DNA of 64,000 bases from Azorhizobium caulinodans ORS 571 (GCF_000010525.1 NC_009937.1:1121501-1185500); one strand, 5' to 3'. Shown: positions 21,503 to 31,931, counted from the stretch's first letter. Notes: generated by a model not told the origin, from the letters alone. Made by a program: numbers and translations.

Positions 21503-22710
21503 ACGCGCTCAATTCCTATCGCACCGGCCCCGACGAGAACGGCCATTTCGGCATCCATGGCGGACGTTTCGTCGCCGAGACCCTGATGCCGAACATTCTC
21601 GAACTGCAGGCGGCCTATGAGGCGGCCAAGGCCGACCCGGCCTATCAGTCCGAGATGGCCGGCTACCTTGCCCATTATGTGGGGCGACCCTCGCCGCTCT
21701 ATTATGCCGAGCGCCTGTCCGAGCATCTCGGCGGCGCGAAGATCTATCTGAAGCGCGAGGAGCTGAACCACACCGGCTCTCACAAGGTGAACAACGTGCT
21801 CGGCCAGATCCTGCTGGCCCTGCGCATGGGCAAGAAGCGCATCATTGCCGAGACCGGCGCCGGCCAGCACGGCGTCGCCACCGCGACGCTCTGCGCCCGC
21901 TTCGGCCTGAAGTGCATCGTGTACATGGGCGCGGTGGACGTGGAGCGGCAGAAGCCGAACGTCTTCCGCATGAACATGCTGGGCGCCGAGGTGGTGCCCG
22001 TGCAGTCCGGCTCGCGCACCCTGAAGGACGCCATGAACGAGGCGCTGCGCGACTGGGTGACCAATGTGCACGACACCTTCTATTGCATCGGTACGGTGGC
22101 GGGCCCGCATCCCTATCCGTCCATGGTGCGCGACTTCCAGTCCATCATCGGCCGCGAGACCCGCGAGCAGCTGATGGAAGCCGAAGGCCGCGGCCCGGAC
22201 AGCCTGATCGCGGCGGTGGGCGGCGGCTCGAACGCCATCGGCCTGTTCCACGAATTCCTCGACGACAGCGGTGTCGAGATCTACGGCGTCGAGGCGGCCG
22301 GCCACGGCATCTCCTCGGGCATGCACGCCGCCTCCATCACCGGCGGCAAGCCGGGCGTGCTGCACGGCAACCGCACCTATCTCCTGATGGATGACGACGG
22401 CCAGATCATTGAGGCCCATTCCATCTCCGCCGGCCTCGACTATCCGGGCATCGGGCCGGAGCATTCCTGGCTGCACGATACGGGGCGGGTGACCTACATT
22501 CCCTGCACCGACAAGGAGGCTCTCGAGGGCTTCCAGCTTCTCTCCCGTCTCGAAGGCATCATCCCGGCGCTGGAATGCGCCCATGCCATCGGGAAGGTGA
22601 TGGAGATCGCACCGACCAAGCCGAAGGACCATCTGATGGTGGTCAATCTGTCCGGCCGCGGCGATAAGGACATCTTCACTGTGGCCGAACATCTGGGGGG
22701 CCAGATATGA
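21499..22710 (+). CDS. trpB: Tryptophan synthase beta chain
   Basis: 403 residues, PLP-dependent condensation of indole with serine. GTG start overlaps the trpF stop. The PLP lysine is K96 in [19 protein letters not shown]; the phosphate-binding glycine loop is [11 protein letters not shown]. The C-terminus [18 protein letters not shown] is standard. Partner trpA is not directly adjacent: a small secreted protein gene is inserted, overlapping the trpB stop by four bases. The alpha-beta pair must therefore be made from a transcript carrying that insert. Confidence 0.97.
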   Translation: MNALNSYRTGPDENGHFGIHGGRFVAETLMPNILELQAAYEAAKADPAYQSEMAGYLAHYVGRPSPLYYAERLSEHLGGAKIYLKREELNHTGSHKVNNVLGQILLALRMGKKRIIAETGAGQHGVATATLCARFGLKCIVYMGAVDVERQKPNVFRMNMLGAEVVPVQSGSRTLKDAMNEALRDWVTNVHDTFYCIGTVAGPHPYPSMVRDFQSIIGRETREQLMEAEGRGPDSLIAAVGGGSNAIGLFHEFLDDSGVEIYGVEAAGHGISSGMHAASITGGKPGVLHGNRTYLLMDDDGQIIEAHSISAGLDYPGIGPEHSWLHDTGRVTYIPCTDKEALEGFQLLSRLEGIIPALECAHAIGKVMEIAPTKPKDHLMVVNLSGRGDKDIFTVAEHLGGQI

Positions 22711-23051
22711 AGCGTATGGTCGTTGCTTTCCTCGCGCTCGGCGTTGCGGGGGCCGTCGTGCCCGCCTTCGCCCAGCAGCCGCCGCAGCCTGCCAACCTGC
22801 AACTGCAGGTGGACAAGGTCTCGACCGACCCGGCCGGCGCCTTCATCAACATCCGCGTCAAGAACGTGGGCACGGTGGCGATCTCGCAGATCGACGTGGG
22901 CTGCCAGTTCCTCGCCAAGGGCAAGGTCATCGGCACCTCCAGCACCACGCTCTTCGCCTCGGTGCCCGGCGTCACCGGCATCGGGCAGGTGCGCCTGATG
23001 GGCGCCACCAACGCCACCGATGCCCGCTGCGGCATCCTGAAGGCGAGCTGA
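22707..23051 (+). CDS. Small exported protein of unknown function between trpB and trpA
   Basis: 114 residues. A clear signal peptide ([20 protein letters not shown], cleavage after AFA) is followed by a mature part of about 90 residues that looks like a beta-sandwich: [33 protein letters not shown], then [17 protein letters not shown]. The alternation of strands with KNVG and two cysteines recalls FxLYD-type extracellular domains, but I cannot name a family with confidence. The start overlaps the trpB stop (ATGA), so it is translated with the trp genes. Nothing in it suggests a role in tryptophan synthesis. Confidence 0.75.
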   Translation: MKRMVVAFLALGVAGAVVPAFAQQPPQPANLQLQVDKVSTDPAGAFINIRVKNVGTVAISQIDVGCQFLAKGKVIGTSSTTLFASVPGVTGIGQVRLMGATNATDARCGILKAS

Positions 23052-23166
23052 CCTTCCGGGCGGCCGACGCCGCCCGCCTGATCCTGCGGCGGGCCGCGCG
23101 CCCGCTCCTCGCGCATCCGCACACCCCCGGCCGCCTGCGGACCGGAGGGGAGAGACAGACGGACCC

Positions 23167-24006
23167 ATGACCACCCGCATCACCGCCCGCTTCACGGAAC
23201 TCGCCGCCGAAGGCCGCCCCGGCCTCGTGACCTTCATCACGGCGGGCGATCCCGATTACGACACCGCGCTTTCCATCCTGCGCGGACTGCCGGAGGCGGG
23301 GGCCGACGTGATCGAGGTCGGCATCCCCTTCACCGATCCCATGGCCGACGGCCCGGCCATCCAGGCCGCCGGTCTGCGGGCACTGAAGGGCGGGCAGACG
23401 CTCGCCAAGACGCTCGACATGGTGCGGGCGTTCCGGGACGAGAATGACACCACGCCCGTGGTGCTCATGGGCTACTACAACCCCATCTACATCTATGGCG
23501 TGCCGCGCTTCATCGCCGACGCCAAGGCGGCGGGCGTGGACGGCCTCATCGTCGTGGACCTGCCGCCGGAAGAGGATAACGAGCTCTGCCTGCCGGCGCT
23601 CGACGCGGGGCTGGACTTCATCCGCCTCGCCACCCCGACCACGGACGAGAAGCGCCTGCCGGCCGTGCTCGCCCATACGGCGGGCTTTGTCTATTACGTC
23701 TCCATCACCGGCATCACCGGCTCGGCGACCCCCGACGCGAATGCGGTGGCGGGCGCGGTGGCGCGCATCAAGCAGCACACCACGCTGCCCGTGGCAGTCG
23801 GCTTCGGCGTGAAGACGCCGGCCCAGGCGGCGGCGATCGCGGCGGGTGCGGATGGCGTCGTGGTGGGCTCGGCCCTCGTCGAGGCGGTGCGCAAGACGCT
23901 GGATGAGGACGGCAAGGCGACCGTGAACACGGTTCCGGCCGTGACGGCGCTGGTGCAGGAACTGGCGGAAGCGGTGCGCGGCGTAAATCGCGCGGCGGCG
24001 GAATAG
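23167..24006 (+). CDS. trpA: Tryptophan synthase alpha chain
   Basis: 279-residue TIM barrel that cleaves indole-3-glycerol phosphate to indole, which is channelled to TrpB. The catalytic glutamate lies in [20 protein letters not shown], which also holds the catalytic aspartate. The phosphate loop is [20 protein letters not shown] followed by [12 protein letters not shown] strong ribosome site (GGAGGGGAGAG) precedes the ATG. It lies 115 bases after the small exported protein gene; a GGGCGGC/GCCGCCC stem-loop sits in that gap. Confidence 0.96.
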   Translation: MTTRITARFTELAAEGRPGLVTFITAGDPDYDTALSILRGLPEAGADVIEVGIPFTDPMADGPAIQAAGLRALKGGQTLAKTLDMVRAFRDENDTTPVVLMGYYNPIYIYGVPRFIADAKAAGVDGLIVVDLPPEEDNELCLPALDAGLDFIRLATPTTDEKRLPAVLAHTAGFVYYVSITGITGSATPDANAVAGAVARIKQHTTLPVAVGFGVKTPAQAAAIAAGADGVVVGSALVEAVRKTLDEDGKATVNTVPAVTALVQELAEAVRGVNRAAAE

Positions 24007-24113
24007 TCCACCCCTTCTCCTCGCGCGTCCCTCGGCCGCGCGACCTTTGGGCCGCTTGCCCCGCGCCCGTGTGCGGCCTTCACTCCCCTTGCGGCATCGG
24101 AGGGGGGCTTCTC

Positions 24114-25205
24114 ATGGCGTTGGCGAGATGGAAGCGGGCGGCAAGGGCCGTCATTGTGGCGGCGGCCGGCTATGCCGCCGTTGATCCCGCGGTGGCCTGC
24201 ACGCGGGCCATGTTCGTGGGCACCGATCAGGTGGTGATCACAGGCCGGAACATGGACTGGCCGGAGGACATGCGCTCCAATCTCTGGGCTTTTCCGAAGG
24301 GGATCGCCAGGGACGGTGCCGCCGGACCGAAGTCCATCAGGTGGACCTCGAAATACGGCAGCCTCATCGCCACCGCCTATGATGTGGGCAGCGCCGACGG
24401 CATGAACGAGGCCGGCCTCGTCGCCAACATGCTCTATCTCACCGAGGCCCAGTATGGCGCGGCGGACGACCGGCCGACGCTGGCGGTGTCCCTGTGGGCG
24501 CAATATGCGCTGGACAATTACGCCACCGTGGCGGAGGCGGTGGACGCCTTCGCGAAGGACACTTTCCGGGTCGTGGGCGGCACGATCCCGAACGGCGCGG
24601 CGGCGCAGCTTCACCTCGCCCTGTCGGATGCGACGGGTGACAGCGCCATCCTTGAACATATCAATGGCAAGCTCGTCATCCACCACAGCCGCGACTATGT
24701 GGTGATGACCAATTCCCCGCCCTTCGACCAGCAACTGGCGCTCGACGCCTACTGGAAGGAGATCGGCGGTCTCACCTTCCTGCCCGGCACCAACCGCGCC
24801 TCGGACCGCTTCGTGCGGGCGTCCTTCCTCATCGGCTCGCTGGCCAAGACGGCCGATCCGGCCTTCATCTCCGCCGTGCCGGGCCAGAATTTCGAGAACC
24901 AGTCGGCGCTCGGCGTGCTGAGCGTCATGCGGGCGGTGAGCACGCCGCTCGGCATCAAGACGCCGGAGACGCCCAACGTGTCCGCCACTTTGTGGCGCAC
25001 GGTCTCGGACCAGAAGAACAGGGTCGTCTATTTCGATTCCGCCACCAGCCCGAACAGCTTCTGGGTGCCTCTGGGGGATCTGGACTTGAAGCCCGGCGCG
25101 CCGGTGAAGAAGCTCACCATTGCCGGCGGGCGGGTCTATGGCGGCAATGCCGCAGCGCAGTTCGAGGCGGCCAAGCCCTTCGAATTCCTGCGCGCCGATC
25201 CATAA
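24114..25205 (+). CDS. Secreted choloylglycine hydrolase / penicillin V acylase family amidase
   Basis: 363-residue N-terminal nucleophile hydrolase. The start at 24114 has GGAGGGGGG seven bases upstream. A signal peptide ends at ...DPAVA, so cleavage would expose Cys29 (CTRAMFVGTD), the catalytic nucleophile of this family. ITGRNMDWPEDM, ADGMNEAGLVANML and the later VVMTNSPPFDQQL also match. Relatives cleave bile salts, penicillin V or N-acyl homoserine lactones. In a soil bacterium, N-acyl amide turnover is more plausible than bile salts, but the substrate is unknown. It sits between trpA and the mctP locus, breaking the usual trpA-accD link. Confidence 0.88.
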   Translation: MALARWKRAARAVIVAAAGYAAVDPAVACTRAMFVGTDQVVITGRNMDWPEDMRSNLWAFPKGIARDGAAGPKSIRWTSKYGSLIATAYDVGSADGMNEAGLVANMLYLTEAQYGAADDRPTLAVSLWAQYALDNYATVAEAVDAFAKDTFRVVGGTIPNGAAAQLHLALSDATGDSAILEHINGKLVIHHSRDYVVMTNSPPFDQQLALDAYWKEIGGLTFLPGTNRASDRFVRASFLIGSLAKTADPAFISAVPGQNFENQSALGVLSVMRAVSTPLGIKTPETPNVSATLWRTVSDQKNRVVYFDSATSPNSFWVPLGDLDLKPGAPVKKLTIAGGRVYGGNAAAQFEAAKPFEFLRADP

Positions 25206-25212
25206 GAAAGCA

Positions 25213-25245
25213 GGCTCCCGGACGGACCGTCCGGGAGCCCCTTTG
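25213..25245. terminator. Bidirectional terminator between the amidase and mctP
   Basis: Thirteen-base arms GGCTCCCGGACGG (25213-25225) and CCGTCCGGGAGCC (25227-25239) meet almost without a loop. CCTTTG follows on the plus side and TGCTTTCTTATG on the minus side. It serves the two convergent genes. Confidence 0.85.
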
Positions 25246-25247
25246 CG

Positions 25248-26732
25248 TCACGCCGTCACGCGCTTGGGCGAGGTGGCGGCGAGGAGGGCGTTCACCACCA
25301 CTGCCACGATCACGTTGGCAGCGAAGGCCAGCAGGCCGACATAGATGGTGTAGTTCTGCCCGCCGATGACCAGCGTGTGCACCGGCACGAGGCCGTCCGC
25401 GAAGGCGACCGTGGTGCCGCCGACAATGCCGACGAGCCAGCCGGCCAGCAGCGCGGGAGCGCGGAACCAGCGGGTGAACAGCCCGAACACCAGCGAGGGG
25501 AAAGTCTGGAGAATCCAGAGGCCGCCCAGAAGCTGGAGGTCGATGGCGAACTTCGTCGGCATGAAGACGATGCAGGCGAGCGCGCCCACCTTCACCACCA
25601 GCGAGACGATCTTGGCCACCTGCGCCTCGCCGGCTTCCGTGACCTGCGGGTTCACATAGGCCTTCCAGACGTTGCGGGTGAAAAGATTCGAGGCGCCGAT
25701 GGACATCACCGCCGCCGGCACCAGCGCGCCGATGCCGATGGCCGCGAAAGCGAAGCCCGAGAACCAGCCGGAGAACAGCGTCTGGAACAGCACGGGCACC
25801 ACGTCCGTGGGGCTGGTCACCTTCACGCCCGCCGCATGGGCCATGTAGCCGAGCAGCGCGATGAGGCCGAGCAGCACCGTATAGGCCGGCAGCAGCACGG
25901 CGTTGGAGCGGATGGTGTTCGCGCTCTTCGCCGCGAAGATGCCGGTGAGGGTGTGCGGATACATGAAGGCGGCCAGCGCCGACCCCAGCGCCAGCGTGGC
26001 GTAGGGGAGCATCTGCGCATCCTTCAGCACGAGGCCGGTGTTGCCGCCCTTGGCCGCATAGACCGCATCCGCCGCGCTGAACACCGCGCCATAGCCGCCA
26101 AGGTGCATGGGCACCACCACCACGGCCACGATGACCACGATGTAGATCATCACGTCCTTCACGAAGGCGATGAGCGCGGGAGCGCGAAGGCCCGCCGAGT
26201 AGGTGTAGAGAGCGAGGATGAGGAAGGCGACGATGATGGGCAGTTCGCCCTTCAGCCCCATGGCGCCGATCACCGCCTGCATGCCGACCAGCTGGAGGGC
26301 GATGTAGGGCATGGTGGCGACGAGGCCGGTGAGCGCCACCGCCAGTTCCAGCCAGCGGTTGTTGTAGGTGCCGTGCACCACGTCCGCCGCCGTCACATGG
26401 CCGGCCGCATGGGCGACCTTCCAGAGCCGGGGCATGACGAGGAAGATGAAGGGATAGACGACGATGGTGTAGGGCAAAGCGAAGAAGCCGTAGGCCCCCA
26501 CCGCATAGACCAGCGCCGGCACGGCGATGACGGTGTAGGCGGTATAGAAGTCGCCACCCACGAGGAACCAGGTGATCCAGACGCCGAACTGGCGCCCGCC
26601 AAGGCCCCATTCGTCGAGCTTGGCGTGATTGTCCGCCTTCTTCCACCGGCTGGCGACGAAGCCCATGATGGTGACGAGGGCGAAGAAGACGAGAAAGACC
26701 GACAGTTCGGCCCAGTCGCGAACGGCGATCAT
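25248..26732 (-). CDS. mctP: Sodium:solute symporter family monocarboxylate permease (MctP-type)
   Basis: 494-residue inner-membrane protein with about 13 hydrophobic segments. The family start DEWGLGGRQFGVWITWFLVG, the signature TWFLVGGDFYTAYTVIAVPA and the central TYSAGLRAPALIAFVKDVMI match SSS carriers related to MctP of Rhizobium leguminosarum, which takes up lactate, pyruvate and alanine. I set the start at 26732 (MIAVRDWAELSVFLVF), where it overlaps the end of the DUF3311 reading frame by ATGA. The frame is also open upstream to 26912, a side effect of the frameshift in that partner gene. Substrate is inferred from family. Confidence 0.85.
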   Translation of the reverse strand: MIAVRDWAELSVFLVFFALVTIMGFVASRWKKADNHAKLDEWGLGGRQFGVWITWFLVGGDFYTAYTVIAVPALVYAVGAYGFFALPYTIVVYPFIFLVMPRLWKVAHAAGHVTAADVVHGTYNNRWLELAVALTGLVATMPYIALQLVGMQAVIGAMGLKGELPIIVAFLILALYTYSAGLRAPALIAFVKDVMIYIVVIVAVVVVPMHLGGYGAVFSAADAVYAAKGGNTGLVLKDAQMLPYATLALGSALAAFMYPHTLTGIFAAKSANTIRSNAVLLPAYTVLLGLIALLGYMAHAAGVKVTSPTDVVPVLFQTLFSGWFSGFAFAAIGIGALVPAAVMSIGASNLFTRNVWKAYVNPQVTEAGEAQVAKIVSLVVKVGALACIVFMPTKFAIDLQLLGGLWILQTFPSLVFGLFTRWFRAPALLAGWLVGIVGGTTVAFADGLVPVHTLVIGGQNYTIYVGLLAFAANVIVAVVVNALLAATSPKRVTA

Positions 26733-26897
26733 TCCTTCGTTCCCTTCCAGACGATGTAGGTGAGGAGCGAGGTCAGAGGTACCCAAAGGAGCTGGTACCA
26801 GTAGAAGAAGGGAAAGCCGAGGAGCTGGGGCTCCTTGAAATTGTAGAACGGCACCCAGAGCAGCCCGATGAAGGGCAGAAGCAATAACCAACGCATG
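26729..26897 (-). pseudogene. DUF3311 small membrane partner of mctP, apparently frameshifted
   Basis: SSS carriers of this kind are usually preceded by a 55-70 residue DUF3311 membrane protein. An ATG at 26897 with a strong GGAGG site nine bases upstream begins MRWLLL. The rest of the expected protein (LPFIGLLWVPFYNFKEP, then FPFFYWYQLLWVPLTSLL) reads in the +1 frame from the T-run at 26879-26881, ending at a TGA that overlaps the mctP ATG. One extra base in TTT explains the break. In the unshifted frame the same ATG runs straight into mctP. It could be a sequencing error, a real mutation or +1 frameshifting at CUU-U. Confidence 0.6.
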
Positions 26898-27111
26898 GGG
26901 CGGATCCTCCATTCCGGGGGAGAATGACGGATATTCTGTCGCAGAATGTCAGTCCACTATCCTTTATGCGTGCCGTTACGTCAGATTTACTTAAGGGCAG
27001 GATGGTGCGACTGACGCGCTGCGCCGCAGGCCGCGCGGGGCAGACGCGCGTGTTCGGCCTTCCGTTCGCCCCACAAGGGCATTACATGGATGCCGGAAAA
27101 GCTGGAGATAC

Positions 27112-28008
27112 GTGTTGAACTGGATTTCCAACGTCGTCCGCCCGAAGATCCGCAGCTTCCTCAATCGCCGGGACGTGCCGGAGAACCTCTGGGTGAAGTG
27201 CCCCGAGACGGGGCAGATGGTCTTCCACAAGGACCTCGAGGCCAATCAGTATGTGATCCCCGGCTCGGGCTTCCACATGCGCATGGGTCCGGCGGACCGC
27301 CTGAAGGCGACGTTCGACGACGGCGCCTATGAGGAGGTCGCCCTTCCCGATGTGCCGATCGATCCGCTGAAGTTCCGCGACGAACGCCGCTATATCGACC
27401 GCCTGAAGGACGCCCGCGCCAAGACCGGCGCGCAGGACGCCGTGAAGGTGGCGCATGGCCTGCTGGAAGGGCTGCCGGTGACGGTTGCCGTGCAGGACTT
27501 CGGCTTCATGGGTGGTTCGCTCGGCATGGCGGCGGGCGAGGCGGTGGTCACCGGCCTGTTCACCGCGGCCGAGAAGAAGACCCCCTTCATCATGTTCGCG
27601 GCCTCCGGCGGCGCCCGCATGCAGGAGGGCATCCTGTCCCTCATGCAGATGCCCCGCACCACGGTGGCCATCCAGGAACTGCGCGAGGCGCGCCTGCCTT
27701 ACATCGTGGTTCTGACCAATCCGACCACGGGCGGCGTCACGGCTTCCTACGCCATGCTGGGCGATGTGCAGATCGCCGAGCCCGGCGCGCTCATCGGCTT
27801 CGCCGGCCCGCGCGTGATCGAGCAGACCATCCGTGAGAAACTGCCCGACGGCTTCCAGCGATCCGAATATCTGTTCGAGCACGGCATGATCGACATGGTG
27901 GTGCACCGCCACCAGATGCGCGAGACGCTGGCCCGCGTCTGTCGTCTCATGATGAAGGCGCCCGGCGTGCCCCCCAAGGGCCGTCTTCCGGCCCCCGCCG
28001 CCGCGTGA
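27112..28008 (+). CDS. accD: Acetyl-CoA carboxylase carboxyltransferase subunit beta
   Basis: Forms with AccA the carboxyltransferase that makes malonyl-CoA for fatty acid synthesis. 298 residues from the GTG at 27112. A TTG at 27115 gives the more typical [12 protein letters not shown] and a better seven-base spacing from GGAG, so the true start may be one codon later. The core [51 protein letters not shown] and [12 protein letters not shown] are standard. The N-terminus has [19 protein letters not shown] with only one cysteine, so the zinc ribbon of E. coli AccD is missing, as in other alphaproteobacteria. folC overlaps its stop. Confidence 0.95.
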   Translation: MLNWISNVVRPKIRSFLNRRDVPENLWVKCPETGQMVFHKDLEANQYVIPGSGFHMRMGPADRLKATFDDGAYEEVALPDVPIDPLKFRDERRYIDRLKDARAKTGAQDAVKVAHGLLEGLPVTVAVQDFGFMGGSLGMAAGEAVVTGLFTAAEKKTPFIMFAASGGARMQEGILSLMQMPRTTVAIQELREARLPYIVVLTNPTTGGVTASYAMLGDVQIAEPGALIGFAGPRVIEQTIREKLPDGFQRSEYLFEHGMIDMVVHRHQMRETLARVCRLMMKAPGVPPKGRLPAPAAA

Positions 28009-29312
28009 GCCCACTCGGCGCGCTGCTGGAGCGCCTCGCGGCGCTCCACCCCAAGAAGATCGACCTGTCGCTGGAGCGCATGGAGCGCCTGGCGGCGGCG
28101 CTCGGCAATCCCGAGCGCCGGCTGCCGCCCGTCGTCCATGTGGCGGGCACCAACGGCAAGGGCTCCACCGTCGCCTACCTGCGCGCCGCGCTGGAGGCGG
28201 CCGGACGGCGCGTCCACACCTACACCTCGCCACACCTCGTGCGCTTCAACGAGCGCATCCGCCTCGCCGGTGAACTGGTGGACGATGCGCGGCTGTGCGA
28301 TGCGCTGGAGCGCGTGGCGGCGGCCAATGACGGTGGCCCGATCACCTTCTTCGAAGTGACGACGGCGGCCGCCTTCCTCCTGTTCGCGGAGACCCCGGCG
28401 GACGTGCTGCTGCTGGAGGTGGGCCTCGGCGGCCGCCTCGACGCGACTAACATCATCGAGGCGCCGGTCGCGAGCGTCATCACGCCCATCTCCATCGACC
28501 ATGTGGAATTCCTCGGCGATACGCTGGAAGCCATTGCCGGTGAGAAGGCGGGCATCATCAAGCCGCGCGTGCCGGTGATCGTGGGCGAGCAGCCGGACGA
28601 GGCGCTGGCGGTGATCGAGCGCACCGCCGCCCGCCGCCGGGCACCGCTGTTCGCGCGCGGCCAGCAGTGGACGGTGCAGGAGGAGGCGGGCCGCCTCGTC
28701 TATTCCGACGAGGATGGACTGCTGGACCTGCCGCGCCCGCGTCTCATGGGGCCGCACCAGTTCGACAATGCCGGCCTTGCGGTGGCCACGCTGCGGGCCG
28801 TGCCCGAGTTGCGCGTGCCGCCGCCGGCGCTTGAGGCCGGCATCCGGGGCGCCGACTGGCCCGCCCGTCTCCAGCGCCTGCCCGTCGGGCCGCTGGTCGC
28901 CCGCGCGCCACGCGAGGCGGAGGTCTGGCTCGACGGCGGCCACAATGCCGGCGGCGGTCAGGCGCTGGCCCATGCGCTGGCGGAACTGGAAGAGCGCGTG
29001 CCCCGGCCGCTGGTGCTGGTGGTCGGCATGCTGGCCAACAAGGACGTGTCCGGTTTCCTCGGCGCCTTTGCAGGACTCGCCCGCGAGGCCATCTGCGTAC
29101 CGGTGCCGCCGGAACACAACGGCACGGCGCCGGACGACCTCGCACGCATCGCCGCCGGGCTCGGCTTTTCCGCTTCCACGGCGGGCGATGTGGGCGCGGC
29201 GCTGGACGGCCTTGCGCGCTATCCGCTGACGCCGCCACCCCGCGTCCTCGTCTGCGGCTCGCTCTATCTCGCCGGGACGGTGCTCGCCGCCAACGAGACG
29301 CTGCCGAACTGA
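28005..29312 (+). CDS. folC: Folylpolyglutamate / dihydrofolate synthase
   Basis: 435-residue Mur-ligase-type enzyme adding glutamate to folates. The GTG start overlaps the accD stop (GTGA), the conserved accD-folC arrangement. The P-loop is [19 protein letters not shown], followed by [14 protein letters not shown], the folate-binding [11 protein letters not shown] and the Mg-binding [21 protein letters not shown]-terminal domain motifs [13 protein letters not shown] and [10 protein letters not shown] are present. Length is normal. It ends the trp-acc-fol run; a 166-base gap follows. Confidence 0.95.
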   Translation: MSPLGALLERLAALHPKKIDLSLERMERLAAALGNPERRLPPVVHVAGTNGKGSTVAYLRAALEAAGRRVHTYTSPHLVRFNERIRLAGELVDDARLCDALERVAAANDGGPITFFEVTTAAAFLLFAETPADVLLLEVGLGGRLDATNIIEAPVASVITPISIDHVEFLGDTLEAIAGEKAGIIKPRVPVIVGEQPDEALAVIERTAARRRAPLFARGQQWTVQEEAGRLVYSDEDGLLDLPRPRLMGPHQFDNAGLAVATLRAVPELRVPPPALEAGIRGADWPARLQRLPVGPLVARAPREAEVWLDGGHNAGGGQALAHALAELEERVPRPLVLVVGMLANKDVSGFLGAFAGLAREAICVPVPPEHNGTAPDDLARIAAGLGFSASTAGDVGAALDGLARYPLTPPPRVLVCGSLYLAGTVLAANETLPN

Positions 29313-29478
29313 TTATCTCGACAGGCCAGATGGATAGGGCCGGGTCGTCCGAGCGGCGCCCAACGGCGGTTGCAGATTCTCGCAATGCGCAAGCCTCGCG
29401 CAACCCATGTCTAAATCTAAAGTTGTATGATGTCTGAGATGTAGATTTTCAATTGTGAGCAATCATTGAGGCTTGCAT

Positions 29479-30945
29479 ATGTTCTCTTCTCAGGCGGATG
29501 CCAAGCTGGCCGCGATCCAAAAATCTCAGGCCATCATCGAGTTCGAACCGGATGGCACGATCATTTCGGCCAACCCCAATTTCCTCTCCGCGATGGGCTA
29601 TACGCTCGCAGAGATCCGCGGCAAGCACCACTCCCTTTTCATGCCGCCCGAAGAGCGCGATACGACAGATTATCGCCAGTTCTGGGAGGATCTGCGCGCC
29701 GGCAAGTTCCAGCGGTCCGAATTCCGCCGGCTGGCGAAGGGCGGGCGGGAGATCTGGATCCAGGCTTCCTACAACCCGGTCATCTCCTCCGGGGGAGAGG
29801 TGCGCCGCATCATCAAGGTGGCGACCGACATCACAGGCCAGAAGACGCACAACGCTGATCTTCAAGGACAGATCGACGCCATCAATCGCGTGCAGGCGGT
29901 GATCCAGTTCGACCTTGACGGAACCATTCTCGACGCCAACGAGAATTTCCTGAAGACCATGGGCTACACCCTCGCCGAGGTGCAGAGACGGCCACATGCC
30001 ATCTTCATGGATCCGCAGGAGCGCGAGGCGCCGTCCTATCGCGCCTTCTGGGACAGTCTGCGGGCCGGCACCTTCCAGCAGGCTGAGTTCCGTCGGTTGG
30101 CGAAGGGCGGGCGGGAAGTCTGGATCCAGGCCTCGTACAACCCGATTTTCGACGCCAGCGGCCGTGTCTACAAGGTGGTGAAGTATGCCACCGATATCAC
30201 GGCGCAGGTGCAGGAGCGGATGCGCCGGGAGCGCCGCCGCTGCATCGACAAGGAACTCTCCGAGATCGCCGAGGCCATCACCGCGGCCAACCATCAGGCG
30301 GCGGCCGCGGCCAGCGCCTCGACGCAGGCGTCCTCCGGCGTGCAGTCCGTCGCCGCCGGCGCAGAGGAACTGGTGGCCTCCATTCATGAGATCGGCAGCC
30401 AGGTAAGCCGCGCGCTCGACGTTGCGAGCAATGCGGTGGGTCAAGCGGTGCGGACCAAGGAGATCGTGTCGGGGCTTGCCAGTGTGGCCCAGAAGATCGG
30501 CGCGGTTGTCGAATTGATCAATAGCATCGCCGGTCAGACCAACCTGCTGGCCCTCAACGCCACCATCGAGGCGGCGCGTGCGGGCGAGAGCGGCAAGGGC
30601 TTTGCGGTGGTCGCTTCGGAGGTGAAAAATCTCGCGTCGCAGACGGCGAGGGCGACCGAGGAGATCACCGGCCAGATCATCGCTGTCCAGGCGTCCACCT
30701 CGGATGCGGTCGGTGCGATCGCGGGGATCACCGAGACCATTTCCGAGATCAACGACATCTCCAGCGGCATCGCGGCGGCGGTGCAGCAGCAGTCGGCGGT
30801 CACCAGCGAAATCTCGCGGAGCATGCATGCGGCGGCGGGGGGCGTGGGAGAGATCACCCGCAATCTCACCTCCCTCTCCAGCGCCACGGCCCAGATCGAT
30901 GCCGCCAACCGCAAGGTCCTGGAGGCGCAGCGGGAGGTGGCCTGA
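29479..30945 (+). CDS. Soluble methyl-accepting chemoreceptor with two PAS domains
   Basis: 488 residues with no transmembrane segment, so a cytoplasmic receptor. The ATG at 29479 has GAGG seven bases upstream. Two PAS domains (about 12-122 and 135-245) are near copies: each has GTI-SAN/DAN-FL-MGYTLAE and ends [21 protein letters not shown]. The signalling part (about 270-488) has the receptor tip [20 protein letters not shown] followed by [16 protein letters not shown], which contacts CheA and CheW. No heme- or FAD-contacting residue can be assigned by eye. Redox or oxygen sensing for aerotaxis is a reasonable guess. No che genes are nearby. Confidence 0.92.
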   Translation: MFSSQADAKLAAIQKSQAIIEFEPDGTIISANPNFLSAMGYTLAEIRGKHHSLFMPPEERDTTDYRQFWEDLRAGKFQRSEFRRLAKGGREIWIQASYNPVISSGGEVRRIIKVATDITGQKTHNADLQGQIDAINRVQAVIQFDLDGTILDANENFLKTMGYTLAEVQRRPHAIFMDPQEREAPSYRAFWDSLRAGTFQQAEFRRLAKGGREVWIQASYNPIFDASGRVYKVVKYATDITAQVQERMRRERRRCIDKELSEIAEAITAANHQAAAAASASTQASSGVQSVAAGAEELVASIHEIGSQVSRALDVASNAVGQAVRTKEIVSGLASVAQKIGAVVELINSIAGQTNLLALNATIEAARAGESGKGFAVVASEVKNLASQTARATEEITGQIIAVQASTSDAVGAIAGITETISEINDISSGIAAAVQQQSAVTSEISRSMHAAAGGVGEITRNLTSLSSATAQIDAANRKVLEAQREVA

Positions 30946-30971
30946 TCCGCCCCTGTCGACAATGATCCGGC

Positions 30972-31931
30972 ATGGGGTTGAAGGCGTCGCCGCCGCCTCC
31001 TAAACCTCGCCCCATGTCGCTCCCAACTGCTTCGCACGCCGGTTTCCGGTTCCGTCTGAGCCGGCCGGAACTCGCCCTCATCGGCATCACCATGCTCTGG
31101 GGGGCGACCTTCCTCGTGGTGCATCTCGCCATGCGGCAGGAGGGCGCGCTCTTCTTCGTCGGGCTGCGCTTCCTGTCGGCGGGTGTGCTTCTGGCGATCC
31201 TGTTCCGCCGCGAGATGATCCAGGTCACGCCGCAGGAGGTGGGGGCGGGCGCCGCCATCGGCCTTGCGATCTGCCTCGGTTACGGGGCCCAGACGTTCGG
31301 GCTCAAGACCATTTCCAGCAGCCAGTCGGCCTTCATCACGGCCGCCTATGTGCCGCTGGTGCCTCTGCTGCAATGGGTAGTGCTGAAGCGCCCGCCGGCG
31401 CTCATGAGCTGGGTGGCGGTGGGCTTTGCCTTTGTCGGTCTGCTGCTGCTGGCCGGTCCCGGCGCGCACGGCATCGGCTTCGGCGTGGGCGAGGTGGTGA
31501 CGCTGCTCGGCACCCTCGCCATGGCCGCCGAAATCCTCCTCATCGGCACATTCGCGGGGCGGGTGAACAGCCGGCGCGTTACGGTGGTGCAACTGGTGGC
31601 GGCAGGCATGTTCGCCCTCATCGCCATGCCCTTCGCCGGCGAGGTGGTGCCGGATGCCAGCGCCTCCTGGTTCGCGGCGGCGCTGGGGCTCGGCGTCATG
31701 AGCGCCATCATCCAGCTCACCATGAACTGGGCGCAGGCCTTCGTTTCGCCCACGCGCGCCACCCTGATCTATGCGGGCGAGCCGGTGTGGGCCGGCATTG
31801 TCGGCCGGCTCGCGGGGGAGCGGCTCGCTCCGCTCGCGCTGCTCGGCGGTGGGCTCATTCTGGTGGGGACCCTCATCGGTGAACTGAGGCCTCAACGCCG
31901 CAGCAAGGCGCACAACGCCCCGGCGAAGTGA
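30972..31931 (+). CDS. EamA/DMT-family transporter (first of a pair)
   Basis: 319 residues from ATG 30972; an ATG at 31014 (MSLPTASHAGF) is an equally possible start, since neither has a clear ribosome site. About ten helices in two EamA repeats: LALIGITMLWGATFLVVHLA starts the first and GVGEVVTLLGTLAMAAEILL the second. The C-terminal signature PTRATLIYAGEPVWAGIVG matches drug/metabolite exporters. Substrate unknown. The next EamA gene overlaps its stop (GTGA), so the pair is co-translated and may form a heteromeric or paired export system. Confidence 0.88.
   Translation: MGLKASPPPPKPRPMSLPTASHAGFRFRLSRPELALIGITMLWGATFLVVHLAMRQEGALFFVGLRFLSAGVLLAILFRREMIQVTPQEVGAGAAIGLAICLGYGAQTFGLKTISSSQSAFITAAYVPLVPLLQWVVLKRPPALMSWVAVGFAFVGLLLLAGPGAHGIGFGVGEVVTLLGTLAMAAEILLIGTFAGRVNSRRVTVVQLVAAGMFALIAMPFAGEVVPDASASWFAAALGLGVMSAIIQLTMNWAQAFVSPTRATLIYAGEPVWAGIVGRLAGERLAPLALLGGGLILVGTLIGELRPQRRSKAHNAPAK

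Noticed and set aside
25248-26912. mctP starting at 26912 as a 554-residue protein
   Set aside because: The first 60 residues are the DUF3311 coding region read in the wrong frame; the permease family begins at 26732, where ATGA overlaps the small gene's stop.
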